A stretch of DNA of 64,000 nt. It comes from Hydrogenispora ethanolica (GTDB lineage: Bacteria; Bacillota; UBA4882; UBA8346). The DNA is taken from positions 24,676 to 88,675 of the forward strand of contig NZ_SLUN01000025.1 in the NCBI RefSeq assembly GCF_004340685.1, written 5' to 3'. Below are positions 41,465 to 49,714 of the stretch, in pieces. Numbering within the stretch: the first letter of the stretch is position 1; the number at the start of each line of letters is the position of its first letter. Both the position numbers and the translations under genes were made by a program. The notes under the pieces were generated by a model. It was given only the letters and a program-made list of their open reading frames with translations. It ran no database searches and was not told the DNA's origin.

Positions 41465-43144
41465 ATGAACCAGTTTAAAGAGAATCACCAGTTTTTGCAG
41501 GCACCGGAGAACGCGCGGGCCAGAGCGCTTTTGAAATCGATGGGTTATACCACGGAGGATCTGAAACGGCCCCGGATCGGCGTGGCCAACTCCTGGGGCG
41601 AGACCAGTCCCGGCCATTTCCATCTCCGGGCGGTGGCCGACGCGGTCAAGGCCGGAATCTGGCAGGCCGGTGGCACGCCCTACGAATTCAGCAGCTTTGC
41701 CCAGTGCCCGATGGCCGTCGGCAAGCACGGCATTCGCTACGACACCCCGACCCGGGACATCATTGCGGCGGAGGTGGAGGCCTCGGCCTGGATCCATATG
41801 TTTGACGCCCTGGTGATGATCTCGTCCTGTGACAAAAACGTTCCCGGACATCTCCTGGCAGCGGCCCGCCTGGATATTCCGGTGATCGTCGTGCCGGGCG
41901 GCCCGATGGCGGCCGGGCGTTATAAAGGCGAGGATATCGTCACCACCACACTGGATGCGGAGTGCTGGGCCTATGGGGTCGGCAAGCCGCGGGTCTCCGA
42001 GGATGAAGTGGCGGCGCTGGAAGAAGCCGCTTGCCCCGGGCCGGGTTCCTGTGCGCTGTTGGGAACGGCCAACACCATGCAGTGCATGGCCGAGGCCCTG
42101 GGCCTGGCGCTGCCGGGCGCCGCCACCGCGCTGGCGGTTTCCGCCAAACGGCTGCGGATCGCCAAGGAATCGGGCCGGCAGATCGTCCGCCTGTTGGAGC
42201 AGGGCATTACTTCCTCCAAGATTATTACGCCGGAGAATATCTTCAACGCCATCCGGGTGCTGCACGCCATCGGCGGTTCAACCAACGCGGTGCTGCATCT
42301 GCTGGCCATCGCCTATGAGAAAGGCTTTGAGAAGGAGATCAACCTGGAGCTGGTGGAGCGGCTCGGCCAGGAGACGCCGTGCATCGCGGCGGTCCGCCCC
42401 AGCGGCCCGTATACCATGGGCGACTTCGATGAGGCCGGCGGAGTCCGGGCGGTCATGAAGAAGATCGAATCCACCTTGAAGACGGATGTCCTGACTGTCA
42501 CCGGCGGAACGGTGGCGGAGAACCTGGCGCAAGTCTCCTTCGACGATTCGCCGGTCATCAAAGACCTGCAAAATCCGGTGAACAAAGGCGGCCTGGCCAT
42601 CCTGCGCGGCAGTCTGGCCCAGTCGGCGGTGGTCCGGCCGACGGTGATTCCGCCGGAGATGATGCGGCATAGCGGCCCGGCCCGGGTCTTTAACGGCCAG
42701 GAAGAGGCGCTGGAAGGATTGCAGCAGAACAAAGTCCAGTCCGGCGACGTGGTCGTCGTCCGCTACGAAGGGCCGAAGGGCGGCCCCGGCCTGACCGAGG
42801 TCTTTAAGGTCATCGGCTATATGAACGCCACAGGACTGGAGACCAAGTGCGCCCTGATCACGGACGGCAAGATCTCCGGTTTCGCCAAAGGGCCGTTCAT
42901 CTGTCAGGTTTCCCCGGAGGCTGCCGAAGGCGGTCCGCTCTCCGTGGTTCAGGACGGCGACATCATTGAGATCGATATTCCCAATCGCCAACTGAACCTC
43001 AAGATCAGCGACGAGGAGCTGGCCGCCAGGATCGCCGCCTGGCAGGCCCCGGAACCCCGGGTCACCGACGGCTTCCTCACCGTTTACGCCCGGTTGGCCA
43101 ATCCGGCCAGCAAAGGCGCTGGCATTAATCTCCGTCTGAAGTAA
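41465..43144 (+). CDS. Dihydroxy-acid dehydratase (IlvD/Edd family)
   Basis: A 559-residue iron-sulfur dehydratase. Cluster cysteines are C122 in SSCDKNVPG and C196 in GPGSCALLGTANTM; the N-terminal region reads VANSWGETSPGHFHLR, the form without a third cysteine that is found in one IlvD subgroup. GGSTNAVLHLLAIA, GGLAILRGSLAQ, VVRYEGPKGGPG and LITDGKISG are family signatures. It may act in valine/isoleucine synthesis, but no other ilv gene is present. A FadR-type regulator follows and sugar-acid-type dehydrogenases lie upstream, so dehydration of an aldonic acid is equally possible. ATG start behind GATGGAGG. Confidence 0.85.
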   Translation: MNQFKENHQFLQAPENARARALLKSMGYTTEDLKRPRIGVANSWGETSPGHFHLRAVADAVKAGIWQAGGTPYEFSSFAQCPMAVGKHGIRYDTPTRDIIAAEVEASAWIHMFDALVMISSCDKNVPGHLLAAARLDIPVIVVPGGPMAAGRYKGEDIVTTTLDAECWAYGVGKPRVSEDEVAALEEAACPGPGSCALLGTANTMQCMAEALGLALPGAATALAVSAKRLRIAKESGRQIVRLLEQGITSSKIITPENIFNAIRVLHAIGGSTNAVLHLLAIAYEKGFEKEINLELVERLGQETPCIAAVRPSGPYTMGDFDEAGGVRAVMKKIESTLKTDVLTVTGGTVAENLAQVSFDDSPVIKDLQNPVNKGGLAILRGSLAQSAVVRPTVIPPEMMRHSGPARVFNGQEEALEGLQQNKVQSGDVVVVRYEGPKGGPGLTEVFKVIGYMNATGLETKCALITDGKISGFAKGPFICQVSPEAAEGGPLSVVQDGDIIEIDIPNRQLNLKISDEELAARIAAWQAPEPRVTDGFLTVYARLANPASKGAGINLRLK

Positions 43145-43172
43145 GCGGCACCGCCGTAACTTTGGCTCGAAT

Positions 43173-43199
43173 CCGGACGCCGGTCCATCCGGCGTCCGG
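43173..43199. terminator. Stem-loop after the dehydratase gene
   Basis: CCGGACGCCGG and CCGGCGTCCGG form a perfect 11-bp stem with a five-base loop. There is no clean T-run after it, so it may slow polymerase or protect the transcript end more than terminate. Confidence 0.5.
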
Positions 43200-43202
43200 C
43201 AC

Positions 43203-43231
43203 TTTACCGCTGGTTCGGATAATGGTATAAT
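43203..43231 (+). promoter_or_regulatory. Possible promoter of the second FadR-type regulator
   Basis: TTTACC, 17 bases, then a perfect TATAAT, ending 33 bases before the GTG start. The -35 box is weak. Confidence 0.45.
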
Positions 43232-43264
43232 TTGTTGATCATTCTGCGAAAAGGTCGTGGTTCA

Positions 43265-43984
43265 GTGGCGGAAGGAAAAGCAACTCATTTGACCAAGCGC
43301 GTGGTCGAGTCGTTCAAAGCGCGCTTCCTCGACGGTGAACTGAAGCCGGGCGAGGCCCTACCTTCCGAACGGGAACTGGCCGCCCAGCTGAATGTCAGCC
43401 GGACAACGGTGCGGGATGCCATCACTGCCTTGCGGGTGATGGGACTGGTCGAGGTGAAGCAGGGAAAATGCGCCACGGTGACCGCGCCTTCGGTGGAGAA
43501 TATCCTGGAACCGCTGATGATGGTCTTCCCGATGGAACAGGCCAACATCCTTAATTTGCTGGAATTCCGGGAGATCTTCGAACCGCAGTGCGTGTTTCTG
43601 GCCACCAAGCGGGCCGCTCCCAACGAAATCCAGCAGATCGGCGAGTATCTGAAGGAGATGCGCCGCCTGCAGGGGGACACCGCCCGTTACGCCGAGGCGG
43701 ATTATCATTTTCACCAAGCGATCATGAAAGCGACCCATAACGAGATGATCGTGGTCTTTACGACGGTCTTTCGAAATCTCCTGTATAACCTGCAGAAACG
43801 GATGGCCGCCCTGCCCGAGCCGGAACCGTTGCTCATCACCCATGAGCGGGTCTACGAGGCGATGGTGCTTGGCGATCCCCAGCAGGCGGCCGACCGCATG
43901 CGCGAGCTGGTCGCCAACACTAAGGCGGATTATATCCGCAGCACGCTCAATCCAGCCCCGAAAGATGGACAAGAGACTTCGTAA
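43265..43984 (+). CDS. FadR-subfamily GntR transcriptional regulator
   Basis: A 239-residue regulator with winged helix GEALPSERELAAQLNVSRTTVRDAITALRVMGLVEVKQGK and an FCD domain. EFREIFEPQCVFLA, YAEADYHFHQAIMKATHNE (metal/ligand D/H residues) and a late histidine in ITHERVYEAM mark the FCD fold. It is similar in layout to the regulator at 37.4 kb, and both keep the EPQC and EADYHFH / AADYHFH segments, so they are likely paralogues. It probably controls the upstream dehydratase gene or its own promoter. The GTG start follows AAAAGG at a slightly long spacing; the longer frame to an earlier TTG lies over the promoter. Confidence 0.85.
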   Translation: MAEGKATHLTKRVVESFKARFLDGELKPGEALPSERELAAQLNVSRTTVRDAITALRVMGLVEVKQGKCATVTAPSVENILEPLMMVFPMEQANILNLLEFREIFEPQCVFLATKRAAPNEIQQIGEYLKEMRRLQGDTARYAEADYHFHQAIMKATHNEMIVVFTTVFRNLLYNLQKRMAALPEPEPLLITHERVYEAMVLGDPQQAADRMRELVANTKADYIRSTLNPAPKDGQETS

Positions 43985-44014
43985 ACCGGCGGGAAGCCGG
44001 TTTCATCATGAGAG

Positions 44015-44059
44015 GGACTGCCGCAAGCAGCGTTCGCAATGTTGCGGCAGTCCTTTTTT
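44015..44059 (+). terminator. Terminator after the second FadR-type regulator
   Basis: GGACTGCCGCAA and TTGCGGCAGTCC make a 12-bp perfect stem followed by TTTTTT. A smaller AAACCGGC/GCCGGTTT hairpin precedes it just after the stop codon. Confidence 0.88.
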
Positions 44060-44212
44060 CATCGGAGTCGCTTCCCCTGGACGCGATTTTTCATCGGATT
44101 CCTCGGGAAAGAACCGGCAGGGCTTCCGAGTCCGGGCGACTCGCCTCGCCGGAAGCGGCGGACTGTACTGAACGGGAGCGGCCAACGAGGGCGCTCCATG
44201 TTTCATTCCTCC

Positions 44213-44422
44213 CCTCAACCCGGGCAAAGGTTGCCCGTGGCCGGATGGCGGCCGCCCCGCCCGGGGCGGCGGTTGCCCCGAGTCGGGTAACTGATGTCTG
44301 GATCCGGGGATCCATCGCCCCGGCCCGGGCGTATAATGCTAGAATGTACGCCGGCGCTGCCCCGGTTCGGGCGGTCCAGGCGGTGCCCGGGGCGGCAGGC
44401 ACCCGTATCCGGGGAGGAGTGG
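44213..44422. repeat. Degenerate 21-bp tandem array (array C)
   Basis: Ten consecutive 21-base units lie in a gene-free stretch between the regulator's terminator and a minus-strand gene. Most units open with CCCC or CCCG and have CCGGG or CCCGGGG at positions 7-12, for example AACCCGGGCA, GCCCGGGGCG, GATCCGGGGATC and GGCCCGGGCG. Divergence between units is high but the spacing is exactly 21 throughout. The 150 bases before the array show no gene or clear signal. Confidence 0.75.
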
Positions 44423-44430
44423 CGCATGTT

Positions 44431-44556
44431 TTATCTTCCCGTGGATGGCGCGGCAAGTCCGGCCGCCTCCAAGACAATGCCGACCGCATAGTTGAGACCC
44501 AGGGCCAAACCGGCGCTGAACAAGAAGATGAACGGGTAAATCAGGCTTTTATCCAT
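44431..44556 (-). CDS. Small membrane protein (41 residues)
   Basis: A short frame beginning ATGGATAAAAG, with GGAGAGG just upstream, that overlaps the end of the preceding membrane-protein gene. The product is one hydrophobic helix (LIYPFIFLFSAGLALGLNYAVGIVLE) with a short tail. I do not recognise it. The overlap and shared direction suggest translational coupling with the 164-residue protein. The short spacing between Shine-Dalgarno and start, and the alternative ATG one codon earlier, leave some doubt. It ends at the edge of array C. Confidence 0.5.
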   Translation of the reverse strand: MDKSLIYPFIFLFSAGLALGLNYAVGIVLEAAGLAAPSTGR

Positions 44557-45043
44557 CATGCCTCTCCAATGAGCGCTCTCCTTGAGCGGCCGGGCCGGTG
44601 AAGCGGGTAATGAGCCAGGAAGTTATCGCGCCCAAAATCATGTGCCCCAAAAAGGAAAAGAAAACATCCAGCGGTTCTTGGGGATGCACTTTGAAGACCT
44701 CCGGCAGGGAGTGGACCACGAGTCCGAAGATGAACAGCCAGGCCAACAAGGTGACGCCGATCCCTTTGAATAAATAATGTTTGGTGCCCCGCCATTCCAG
44801 CAGGAGACCGGTGATGACGCCGGTGGATCCGGCGGCGACGTAATTGACCAAGGCGCCAATGAGTAATCCGCCGAACGTGTTGATGACGGACCCGTTAAAA
44901 AATAAATCCGCCGCCAAATTCCAGATATGGCTTTTGACCAGGCCGGCCATTACTACCAGGTATCCGAAGATATCCCGGACGATCTGGCCGAGGCAGCCAG
45001 CGATCGCCCAAAACATGAAATGATCTTCTTCTTGGAACCGCAT
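44549..45043 (-). CDS. Membrane protein of unknown function (164 residues)
   Basis: A protein with four hydrophobic segments: FMFWAIAGCLGQIVRDIFGYLVV, FGGLLIGALVNYVAAGSTGVITGLLL, IGVTLLAWLFIFGLVV and LGHMILGAITSWLITRF. Short polar loops contain WRGTKHYLFKG and EVFKVHPQEPLDV. Similar proteins occur as uncharacterised genes in anaerobic Bacillota, to my recollection, but no function is known to me. The start is the ATG nine bases after TTGGAGGGG; a longer frame upstream lacks such a site. It is probably cotranscribed with the small overlapping gene downstream. Confidence 0.7.
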   Translation of the reverse strand: MRFQEEDHFMFWAIAGCLGQIVRDIFGYLVVMAGLVKSHIWNLAADLFFNGSVINTFGGLLIGALVNYVAAGSTGVITGLLLEWRGTKHYLFKGIGVTLLAWLFIFGLVVHSLPEVFKVHPQEPLDVFFSFLGHMILGAITSWLITRFTGPAAQGERSLERHDG

Positions 45044-45248
45044 GGCTTTATCCCCTCCAAATCTTTCAAAGATAGTATGCGCCACGACAGATAGTTGATT
45101 CATTCCGACCATCCCCGCCAAGCAACAGACGATGGGAGCCGTAAAACTTTCAAAATTTCTGCAGGGACTTCCAATCCAATCGCGAAATTGATTTTGGAAA
45201 TATTATGGAAGTTCAATTTTTATACTGCGCATGAACAAAGGTGAGAGA

Positions 45249-46076
45249 ATGGCCGCTCCATTGATCCCCGCGCTCGATCCCATTGCCGGGAAGCTGCGCC
45301 GGAAACAGCTGGAACTCGCCGCGCTTGAAGCGCGGCTGGCCGAGTGCGAATTGGAACTGTTGACGTTCCGAACCGCGCTCTTGGAGTTTCAGCTTCGCTA
45401 TGAGAAAGCAGTCGGCCCGCTCTACGCCGAACTGGACCGGATCGAGGCGGAGATCGCCGAATTGCGGGCGGCCCGCAATCCGGGAGACCGCCGGGCTGCC
45501 GGGCGGGCGCGCGCCGCCCGGGCCAAAGCCGACCAGTCCGGGCGGGCGGCCGATGAATCCCACCAGCAAAAGAACTGCGGGAAGTTTAGGCCCGGTGAGG
45601 AGCTGAAGAAGCTCTACCGGGAACTGGCCAAGCGCTTCCATCCCGACTTAGCCGGCGGAGAGCGGGAACGGATCCGCTTCGAAAAACTAATGTCCGCTGC
45701 CAACGCCGCTTACGCCGAGGAAGACGAGGGACGCCTGCGCCAGCTTTTGGAGGAAGCCGGCGGCGCAGCGGAAGCGGTGGACGGCCCGGCGCCGGACGGA
45801 GTCGCGGCCGCGCTCGCCCGGGTGGAACAAAAGATTGCCCGGCTCACCGAGCGTTTGGAGGCCATTGCCATAGAAATGGCGGAGTTGCGGGGCTCGCCCC
45901 TCAATCAGCTGAAAAGGCAAGTCGAAGAAGCGGGCAGCCGCGGCCTGGATCTCATCCAGGAGATGGCCGGTTTTCTGCGGCGCGAGATCGGCCGGGCCTT
46001 GATCCGAAAGTCAAAAGTAGCGGCGGGAAACGGAGAGCAAGGCTCCGGCCCTTCTCCGGGGTGCGGATATGGATAA
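45249..46076 (+). CDS. Coiled-coil protein with a central J domain
   Basis: A 275-residue protein. Residues 10-75 form a long helical, Glu/Leu-rich stretch (LELAALEARLAECELELLTF, LYAELDRIEAEIAELR) that reads as coiled coil. An Arg/Ala linker follows. Around residues 115-170 is a J-like domain, LKKLYRELAKRFHPDLAGG, with the HPD motif at residues 131-133 that would stimulate an Hsp70 ATPase. A second coiled coil and a hydrophobic helix (LDLIQEMAGFLRREIG) end the protein. It overlaps the following LRR gene by eight bases, so the two are surely cotranslated. The client is unknown. ATG start behind AAAGGTGAG. Confidence 0.7.
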   Translation: MAAPLIPALDPIAGKLRRKQLELAALEARLAECELELLTFRTALLEFQLRYEKAVGPLYAELDRIEAEIAELRAARNPGDRRAAGRARAARAKADQSGRAADESHQQKNCGKFRPGEELKKLYRELAKRFHPDLAGGERERIRFEKLMSAANAAYAEEDEGRLRQLLEEAGGAAEAVDGPAPDGVAAALARVEQKIARLTERLEAIAIEMAELRGSPLNQLKRQVEEAGSRGLDLIQEMAGFLRREIGRALIRKSKVAAGNGEQGSGPSPGCGYG

Positions 46077-47136
46077 AACGAAGAACCCCGAATGCACGGG
46101 GCTGGTCGGCAGCGCCGCCCAGCCGTTGCGGCTCCGGTCCGACTTTTATAGCCGCGGCGCGAAACTGGCGGAACGGGTCGAGAGCCGGTCCGCCGTCCAT
46201 TTCACCGACCCCGCGTTGGAAGCTGCGGTCCGCGCGGCCGTTGCCAAACCCGGCGGCAAGCTGCTGTTCCGCGATGTTCAACATCTGCCGGCATTGAAAG
46301 CCGCCAAGCGTGGCATCGGCGATCTTGCTGGCATTGGCAGCCTGCGCGGCATCCGCGAGCTGTCATTGCAGGGGAATCTCCTCACCGATCCGCAGCCGTT
46401 GGCCGCTTTGGCGGAACTGTGCTATCTCAACCTCTCCGGGAACAGCCTCTCCGAAATCGCTCCTTTGACGCAACTAAAGCGCTTGCAGCATTTGCTGCTG
46501 GGATGGAACCAGCTCGGGAGCGTGCCGGATTTGTCCGGGTTGGAAAGCCTGCAGGATCTGGTCCTGTCGTATAACCGGATTGAGCGGCTCGATTTTCTGA
46601 GCGGCCTGGTTGAACTGGAAGAGCTGCATCTGATGGGGAACCGCATCACCGACCTTTCCCCGCTGGCCGCACTGTCCCGATTACGGATCCTGTCGCTGTC
46701 GAATAACGAGATTGCCGACCTGACGCCGCTCGCCAATCTCAAACGGCTGGAAAAGCTCTGGCTGGCTCGGAACCGGCTAGGCGATCTCGGGCCGCTGCGG
46801 CATTTGGACCACCTCAAAGTGCTCAGCCTCAGCGGCAACCGGATCCGGGACGCCGCCGCGCTCGGTTGCCTGACCGGACTGCGCGAGCTCGATCTTTCCG
46901 GGAACCGGATCCGCGATCTCGGGCCGCTGGCGCCGTTGGGCGAACTCCAAGAATTAAACCTGGCCAAAAACGAGATTTGCAGCATCGCCGTTTTACAGTC
47001 CCTCGCCAAGCTGCGAACCGTGGCGCTGGCGGAGAATCCGCTCCGGTATACCGAGGATCTGGCGACGCTAAAGACATTGAATCTTCTGAATGCCAGGGGA
47101 TGCCGCCTCAGGCCCCTGTGGATGAATGAGGATTGA
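46069..47136 (+). CDS. Leucine-rich repeat protein
   Basis: A 355-residue protein. After about 85 non-repeated residues comes a solenoid of some eleven 21-22-residue leucine-rich repeats of the internalin/bacterial type, such as LRELDLSGNRIRDLGPLAPL, LRILSLSNNEIADLTPLANL and LEELHLMGNRITDLSPLAAL. There is no signal peptide or cell-wall anchor, so it is likely cytosolic and binds another protein. The start codon overlaps the stop of the J-domain gene (ATGGATAA). The pairing suggests a complex between the two products. The sequence ends shortly after the last repeat. Confidence 0.85.
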   Translation: MDKTKNPECTGLVGSAAQPLRLRSDFYSRGAKLAERVESRSAVHFTDPALEAAVRAAVAKPGGKLLFRDVQHLPALKAAKRGIGDLAGIGSLRGIRELSLQGNLLTDPQPLAALAELCYLNLSGNSLSEIAPLTQLKRLQHLLLGWNQLGSVPDLSGLESLQDLVLSYNRIERLDFLSGLVELEELHLMGNRITDLSPLAALSRLRILSLSNNEIADLTPLANLKRLEKLWLARNRLGDLGPLRHLDHLKVLSLSGNRIRDAAALGCLTGLRELDLSGNRIRDLGPLAPLGELQELNLAKNEICSIAVLQSLAKLRTVALAENPLRYTEDLATLKTLNLLNARGCRLRPLWMNED

Positions 47137-47441
47137 AAAGGCAATCGGACCGGCGCTGCCGGTTGCCCCATCCGGCGGGCTCCGGCCCAGCGGCAAATAG
47201 CCTCTTGAAACGGCAGCATCGCTCCGGCTCAGCGGAGAAAGCGCGATTGCCCTTTGCAAATAAAAACGGTTTTGGTATTTTGGCCTGGGCCGGGGGATGG
47301 TATAATAAGGCTACTACTCCGGTGGTTCAATACCTCGAAAGGAGTTTGGGAAGATCGCGATGCTGTAACGCGTTTTCCAAAACTTCGGATTCATCCGTTG
47401 ACCGCCGGATTCATCAAAAGACGGCAAGGAGTAGGAAATTC
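47137..47441 (+). other. Gene-free leader before the inositol monophosphatase gene
   Basis: About 305 bases without a supported gene. GC-rich at first, then AT-richer, with GGTATAATAAGG at 47299-47310 providing a good -10 hexamer (TATAAT); no convincing -35 was found 16-18 bases upstream. The frame of the following gene is open through this region but has no upstream ribosome binding site. Confidence 0.4.
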
Positions 47442-48248
47442 ATGGATTTGGACCGGGTTTTGGAGCAAGCGACGCAGTGGGCGTGGGAAGCCGGCCGGTT
47501 GCAGCTGGAACACCTGGGGGCCGGGCATTTGCGGATAGAGCGAAAATCCAGCGATTATGACCTGGTCACGGAGGTGGATAAGCTTTGCGAGGCCTATCTG
47601 GTCGGGCAGATTCGCAAAGAATATCCCGATCATTCCGTCTTATCCGAGGAAACCGGGGAGGACGGAAGGGAATCCGCGTACCGTTGGGTCATCGACCCAA
47701 TCGACGGCACCACCAATTATGTCCACGCTTATCCCATTTTTGGCGTGTCGATTGCGTTGCAAGCGGCGGGCCGTTCGATCCTCGGGGTGGTCTATTTTCC
47801 GGTATTGGGGCACCTCTTCCAGGCGCTCAGGGGCCGGGGTTCCTATCAGGACGGCCGGCGCTTAAAGGTCTCGGAGACCGCCGAGTTGTCCCGGGCGTTG
47901 CTGGCGACGGGGTTTCCGTATGACAAGGCCACCAGCGCCCAGAACAATCTGGATTTTTTCAACCGTTTGGTGCCGCGGATCGGCGGCATCCGGCGCAGCG
48001 GCAGCGCCGCCTTTGACCTGTGCAGCGTGGCCGCGGGGCATCTGGATGGCTTTTGGGAGTTGAAGATCAAACCCTGGGATATGGCGGCCGCCGGTTTGAT
48101 TCTGGAGGAAGCCGGCGGAACCATCGTTTATTTATCCGGCTATGAGCCGATTTCGCTGGCAGCCGGCAATCCGAGGATTTGTCAATTAATTCTGGATGAA
48201 ATCGCGGTGGTGGACGGGACGAAACCGGCACCGGCAAGGAGGAACTGA
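47442..48248 (+). CDS. Inositol monophosphatase family protein
   Basis: A 268-residue lithium-sensitive-type phosphatase. Metal-binding motifs are LSEETGEDG (glutamate site), WVIDPIDGTTNYVH (the D-P-I-D-G-T signature) and KPWDMAAAGLILEEAGG (the late W-D motif). The length is standard for the SuhB/CysQ-like group. It hydrolyses inositol phosphate or a related sugar phosphate; FBPase or PAP phosphatase activity cannot be ruled out. The ATG follows AAGGAGTAGG. The next gene starts immediately after its stop behind AAGGAGG, so an operon is likely. Confidence 0.9.
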   Translation: MDLDRVLEQATQWAWEAGRLQLEHLGAGHLRIERKSSDYDLVTEVDKLCEAYLVGQIRKEYPDHSVLSEETGEDGRESAYRWVIDPIDGTTNYVHAYPIFGVSIALQAAGRSILGVVYFPVLGHLFQALRGRGSYQDGRRLKVSETAELSRALLATGFPYDKATSAQNNLDFFNRLVPRIGGIRRSGSAAFDLCSVAAGHLDGFWELKIKPWDMAAAGLILEEAGGTIVYLSGYEPISLAAGNPRICQLILDEIAVVDGTKPAPARRN

Positions 48249-48249
48249 A

Positions 48250-48933
48250 TTGAACAACCTGTACTGGCGCATCCGGCGTTTCCTGTTTCAAGAATTCACC
48301 CCCGTCACCAAGACGCTGTTGTCCCTGGGAGCGCTCTGCTTCGTATTGGGCTTCATTCTGCCGGTCCTGCGGGACTGGCTGGTTTTGACCCCCCGGAGCA
48401 TTCCCATGAATCTCTGGGCGGTGTTAACCTATCCGCTGGTCAATCCGGATCTGATTTCGCTGCTCTTCGCCATCCTTTGGCTATGGTTCATCGGCAGCAG
48501 CCTGGAAAGGACCTGGGGCAGCCCCCGTTACGCATTGTTCCTGGGGTTGCTGGCGGGCGTGACCGGGTTGGCGATGGTGCTGGTCGAAATCTGGCTGGGA
48601 ATCTTTCAGCCCATCTATGGGTTCTGGTTATTATCGGTGGGGATCACCTGGGCCTGGGCGGAGTTGAATCCGGGGCGGGAGTTGCTGTTCTGGGGGATCA
48701 TTCCGATCCGTGCCCGCTGGCTGGCATGGCTCAACGCTTTGATGATCGGCTATAGTTATTTGCAAACTTATTGGCTGCTGGGGTTGGCCTCGCTCAGCGG
48801 AATCCTCATCGCTTATTGGTTTGTGGGGAGCGGCGGCCGCGGTTACCGGTCCGGCCCGAAGCGGGATTCCCAAAGCTGGCTGGAGGAACGGCGCCGCCGG
48901 AACCGGCGCAAACGGTTCCGGATCATTCATTAA
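48250..48933 (+). CDS. Rhomboid-like membrane protein lacking a catalytic serine
   Basis: A 227-residue protein with about six spans and rhomboid-like features: LWAVLTYPLVNPDLISLLFAILWLWFIG followed by SSLERTWGSPRYALFL, which matches the W-R-x-x-T-Y-x-F / G-x-x-x-E-x-x-W-G layout of the first half of rhomboid and derlin-like proteins. The GxSG active-site motif is absent; the corresponding region reads GFWLLSVGITWAW. It is therefore probably a pseudoprotease. The tail is strongly basic (RRRRNRRKRFR). The TTG start follows AAGGAGG. It overlaps the convergent downstream gene by 11 bases. Confidence 0.7.
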   Translation: MNNLYWRIRRFLFQEFTPVTKTLLSLGALCFVLGFILPVLRDWLVLTPRSIPMNLWAVLTYPLVNPDLISLLFAILWLWFIGSSLERTWGSPRYALFLGLLAGVTGLAMVLVEIWLGIFQPIYGFWLLSVGITWAWAELNPGRELLFWGIIPIRARWLAWLNALMIGYSYLQTYWLLGLASLSGILIAYWFVGSGGRGYRSGPKRDSQSWLEERRRRNRRKRFRIIH

Positions 48934-49702
48934 AACCCGGCGCAGCGGCACTGCGGATCCGGACCCGGTTCCACGGTCCGGCGTCGTTTGCCGTTACCGT
49001 TTGGCTAATGGAGCGGGATAAGACCGCTTTGGCGCCGTTCTCCAGATAATTCCATCCGGGTCCCAGGTCGATCAGCCATTCCCGCGCGGCTTGAGAAAAA
49101 GTGGCGGAGCGCACGCCGATGTCGGCTTCGGCATATTCCAGCATTTCCGGCTGGCTGAATAATGCCTCCAAAGCGATTCTGGGCGAAGATTTGCCGGCGG
49201 TGTTCAGCACGGGATCCCGCAAAACGGTGCGCTCCACTCCGCTGCCGCCGGGTAGAAATAACCGCAACCGCAAAGGCGGGCGTTCCGGCTTGAAAAGCTC
49301 CGGCAGCGGTTTGCCGGAGGCGTCAAAGGCCTCATAGCGATAGCGCCCCTCGGGCAAAGCGATGAGAAGATAAGGGTAGCTTATCACCTGGGCGGTTATT
49401 TCGCCGGGTCCGGGCGTGACGGCGCGGAGCATGATTTTTCCGGCTTTCAGCCCGGCCAGCTCCAAACGGTATCCGCTGTTGGGTTGCAATCCCCAATTGA
49501 AGTAATAAAATTGCCGGCCGCCCTCGGACCAATTCCTGACTTCCGGGACCGGATTGGCCGGTTCGATCCAGGCGGGCAGTTCGTGTACCACCTGGACCGC
49601 GGGTTTCGTCATTCCTTTGGCAAAGACGAATCCGGCGCCGATTCCGGCGGCGGTTAGCGCCAACAGCATAAGCATGTCGATAGCGGAAAGCTTCTTTCTC
49701 AC
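48923..49702 (-). CDS. Membrane-anchored protein, possible GerMN-like domain
   Basis: A 259-residue protein with one N-terminal membrane segment (IDMLMLLALTAAGIGAGFVFA), so exported or anchored. The middle is beta-rich, and the C-terminal third reads IALEALFSQPEMLEYAE then ATFSQAAREWLIDLGPGW. The LEALL...x...VDLS style resembles GerMN domains of spore and cell-envelope proteins. That resemblance is weak and the domain is not certain. ATG start behind GGAGG. It converges with the rhomboid-like gene with a short overlap, and a truncated repeat copy sits just upstream of its start. Confidence 0.55.
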   Translation of the reverse strand: MRKKLSAIDMLMLLALTAAGIGAGFVFAKGMTKPAVQVVHELPAWIEPANPVPEVRNWSEGGRQFYYFNWGLQPNSGYRLELAGLKAGKIMLRAVTPGPGEITAQVISYPYLLIALPEGRYRYEAFDASGKPLPELFKPERPPLRLRLFLPGGSGVERTVLRDPVLNTAGKSSPRIALEALFSQPEMLEYAEADIGVRSATFSQAAREWLIDLGPGWNYLENGAKAVLSRSISQTVTANDAGPWNRVRIRSAAAPGFNE

Positions 49703-49714
49703 GGGCGACCTCCT

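Noticed and set aside
41465..43144. Loss of the first cluster cysteine in the IlvD-like dehydratase as an anomaly
   Set aside because: A subgroup of IlvD proteins normally has a PGHxHL segment instead of PCNxHL, so this is a family type and not a defect.
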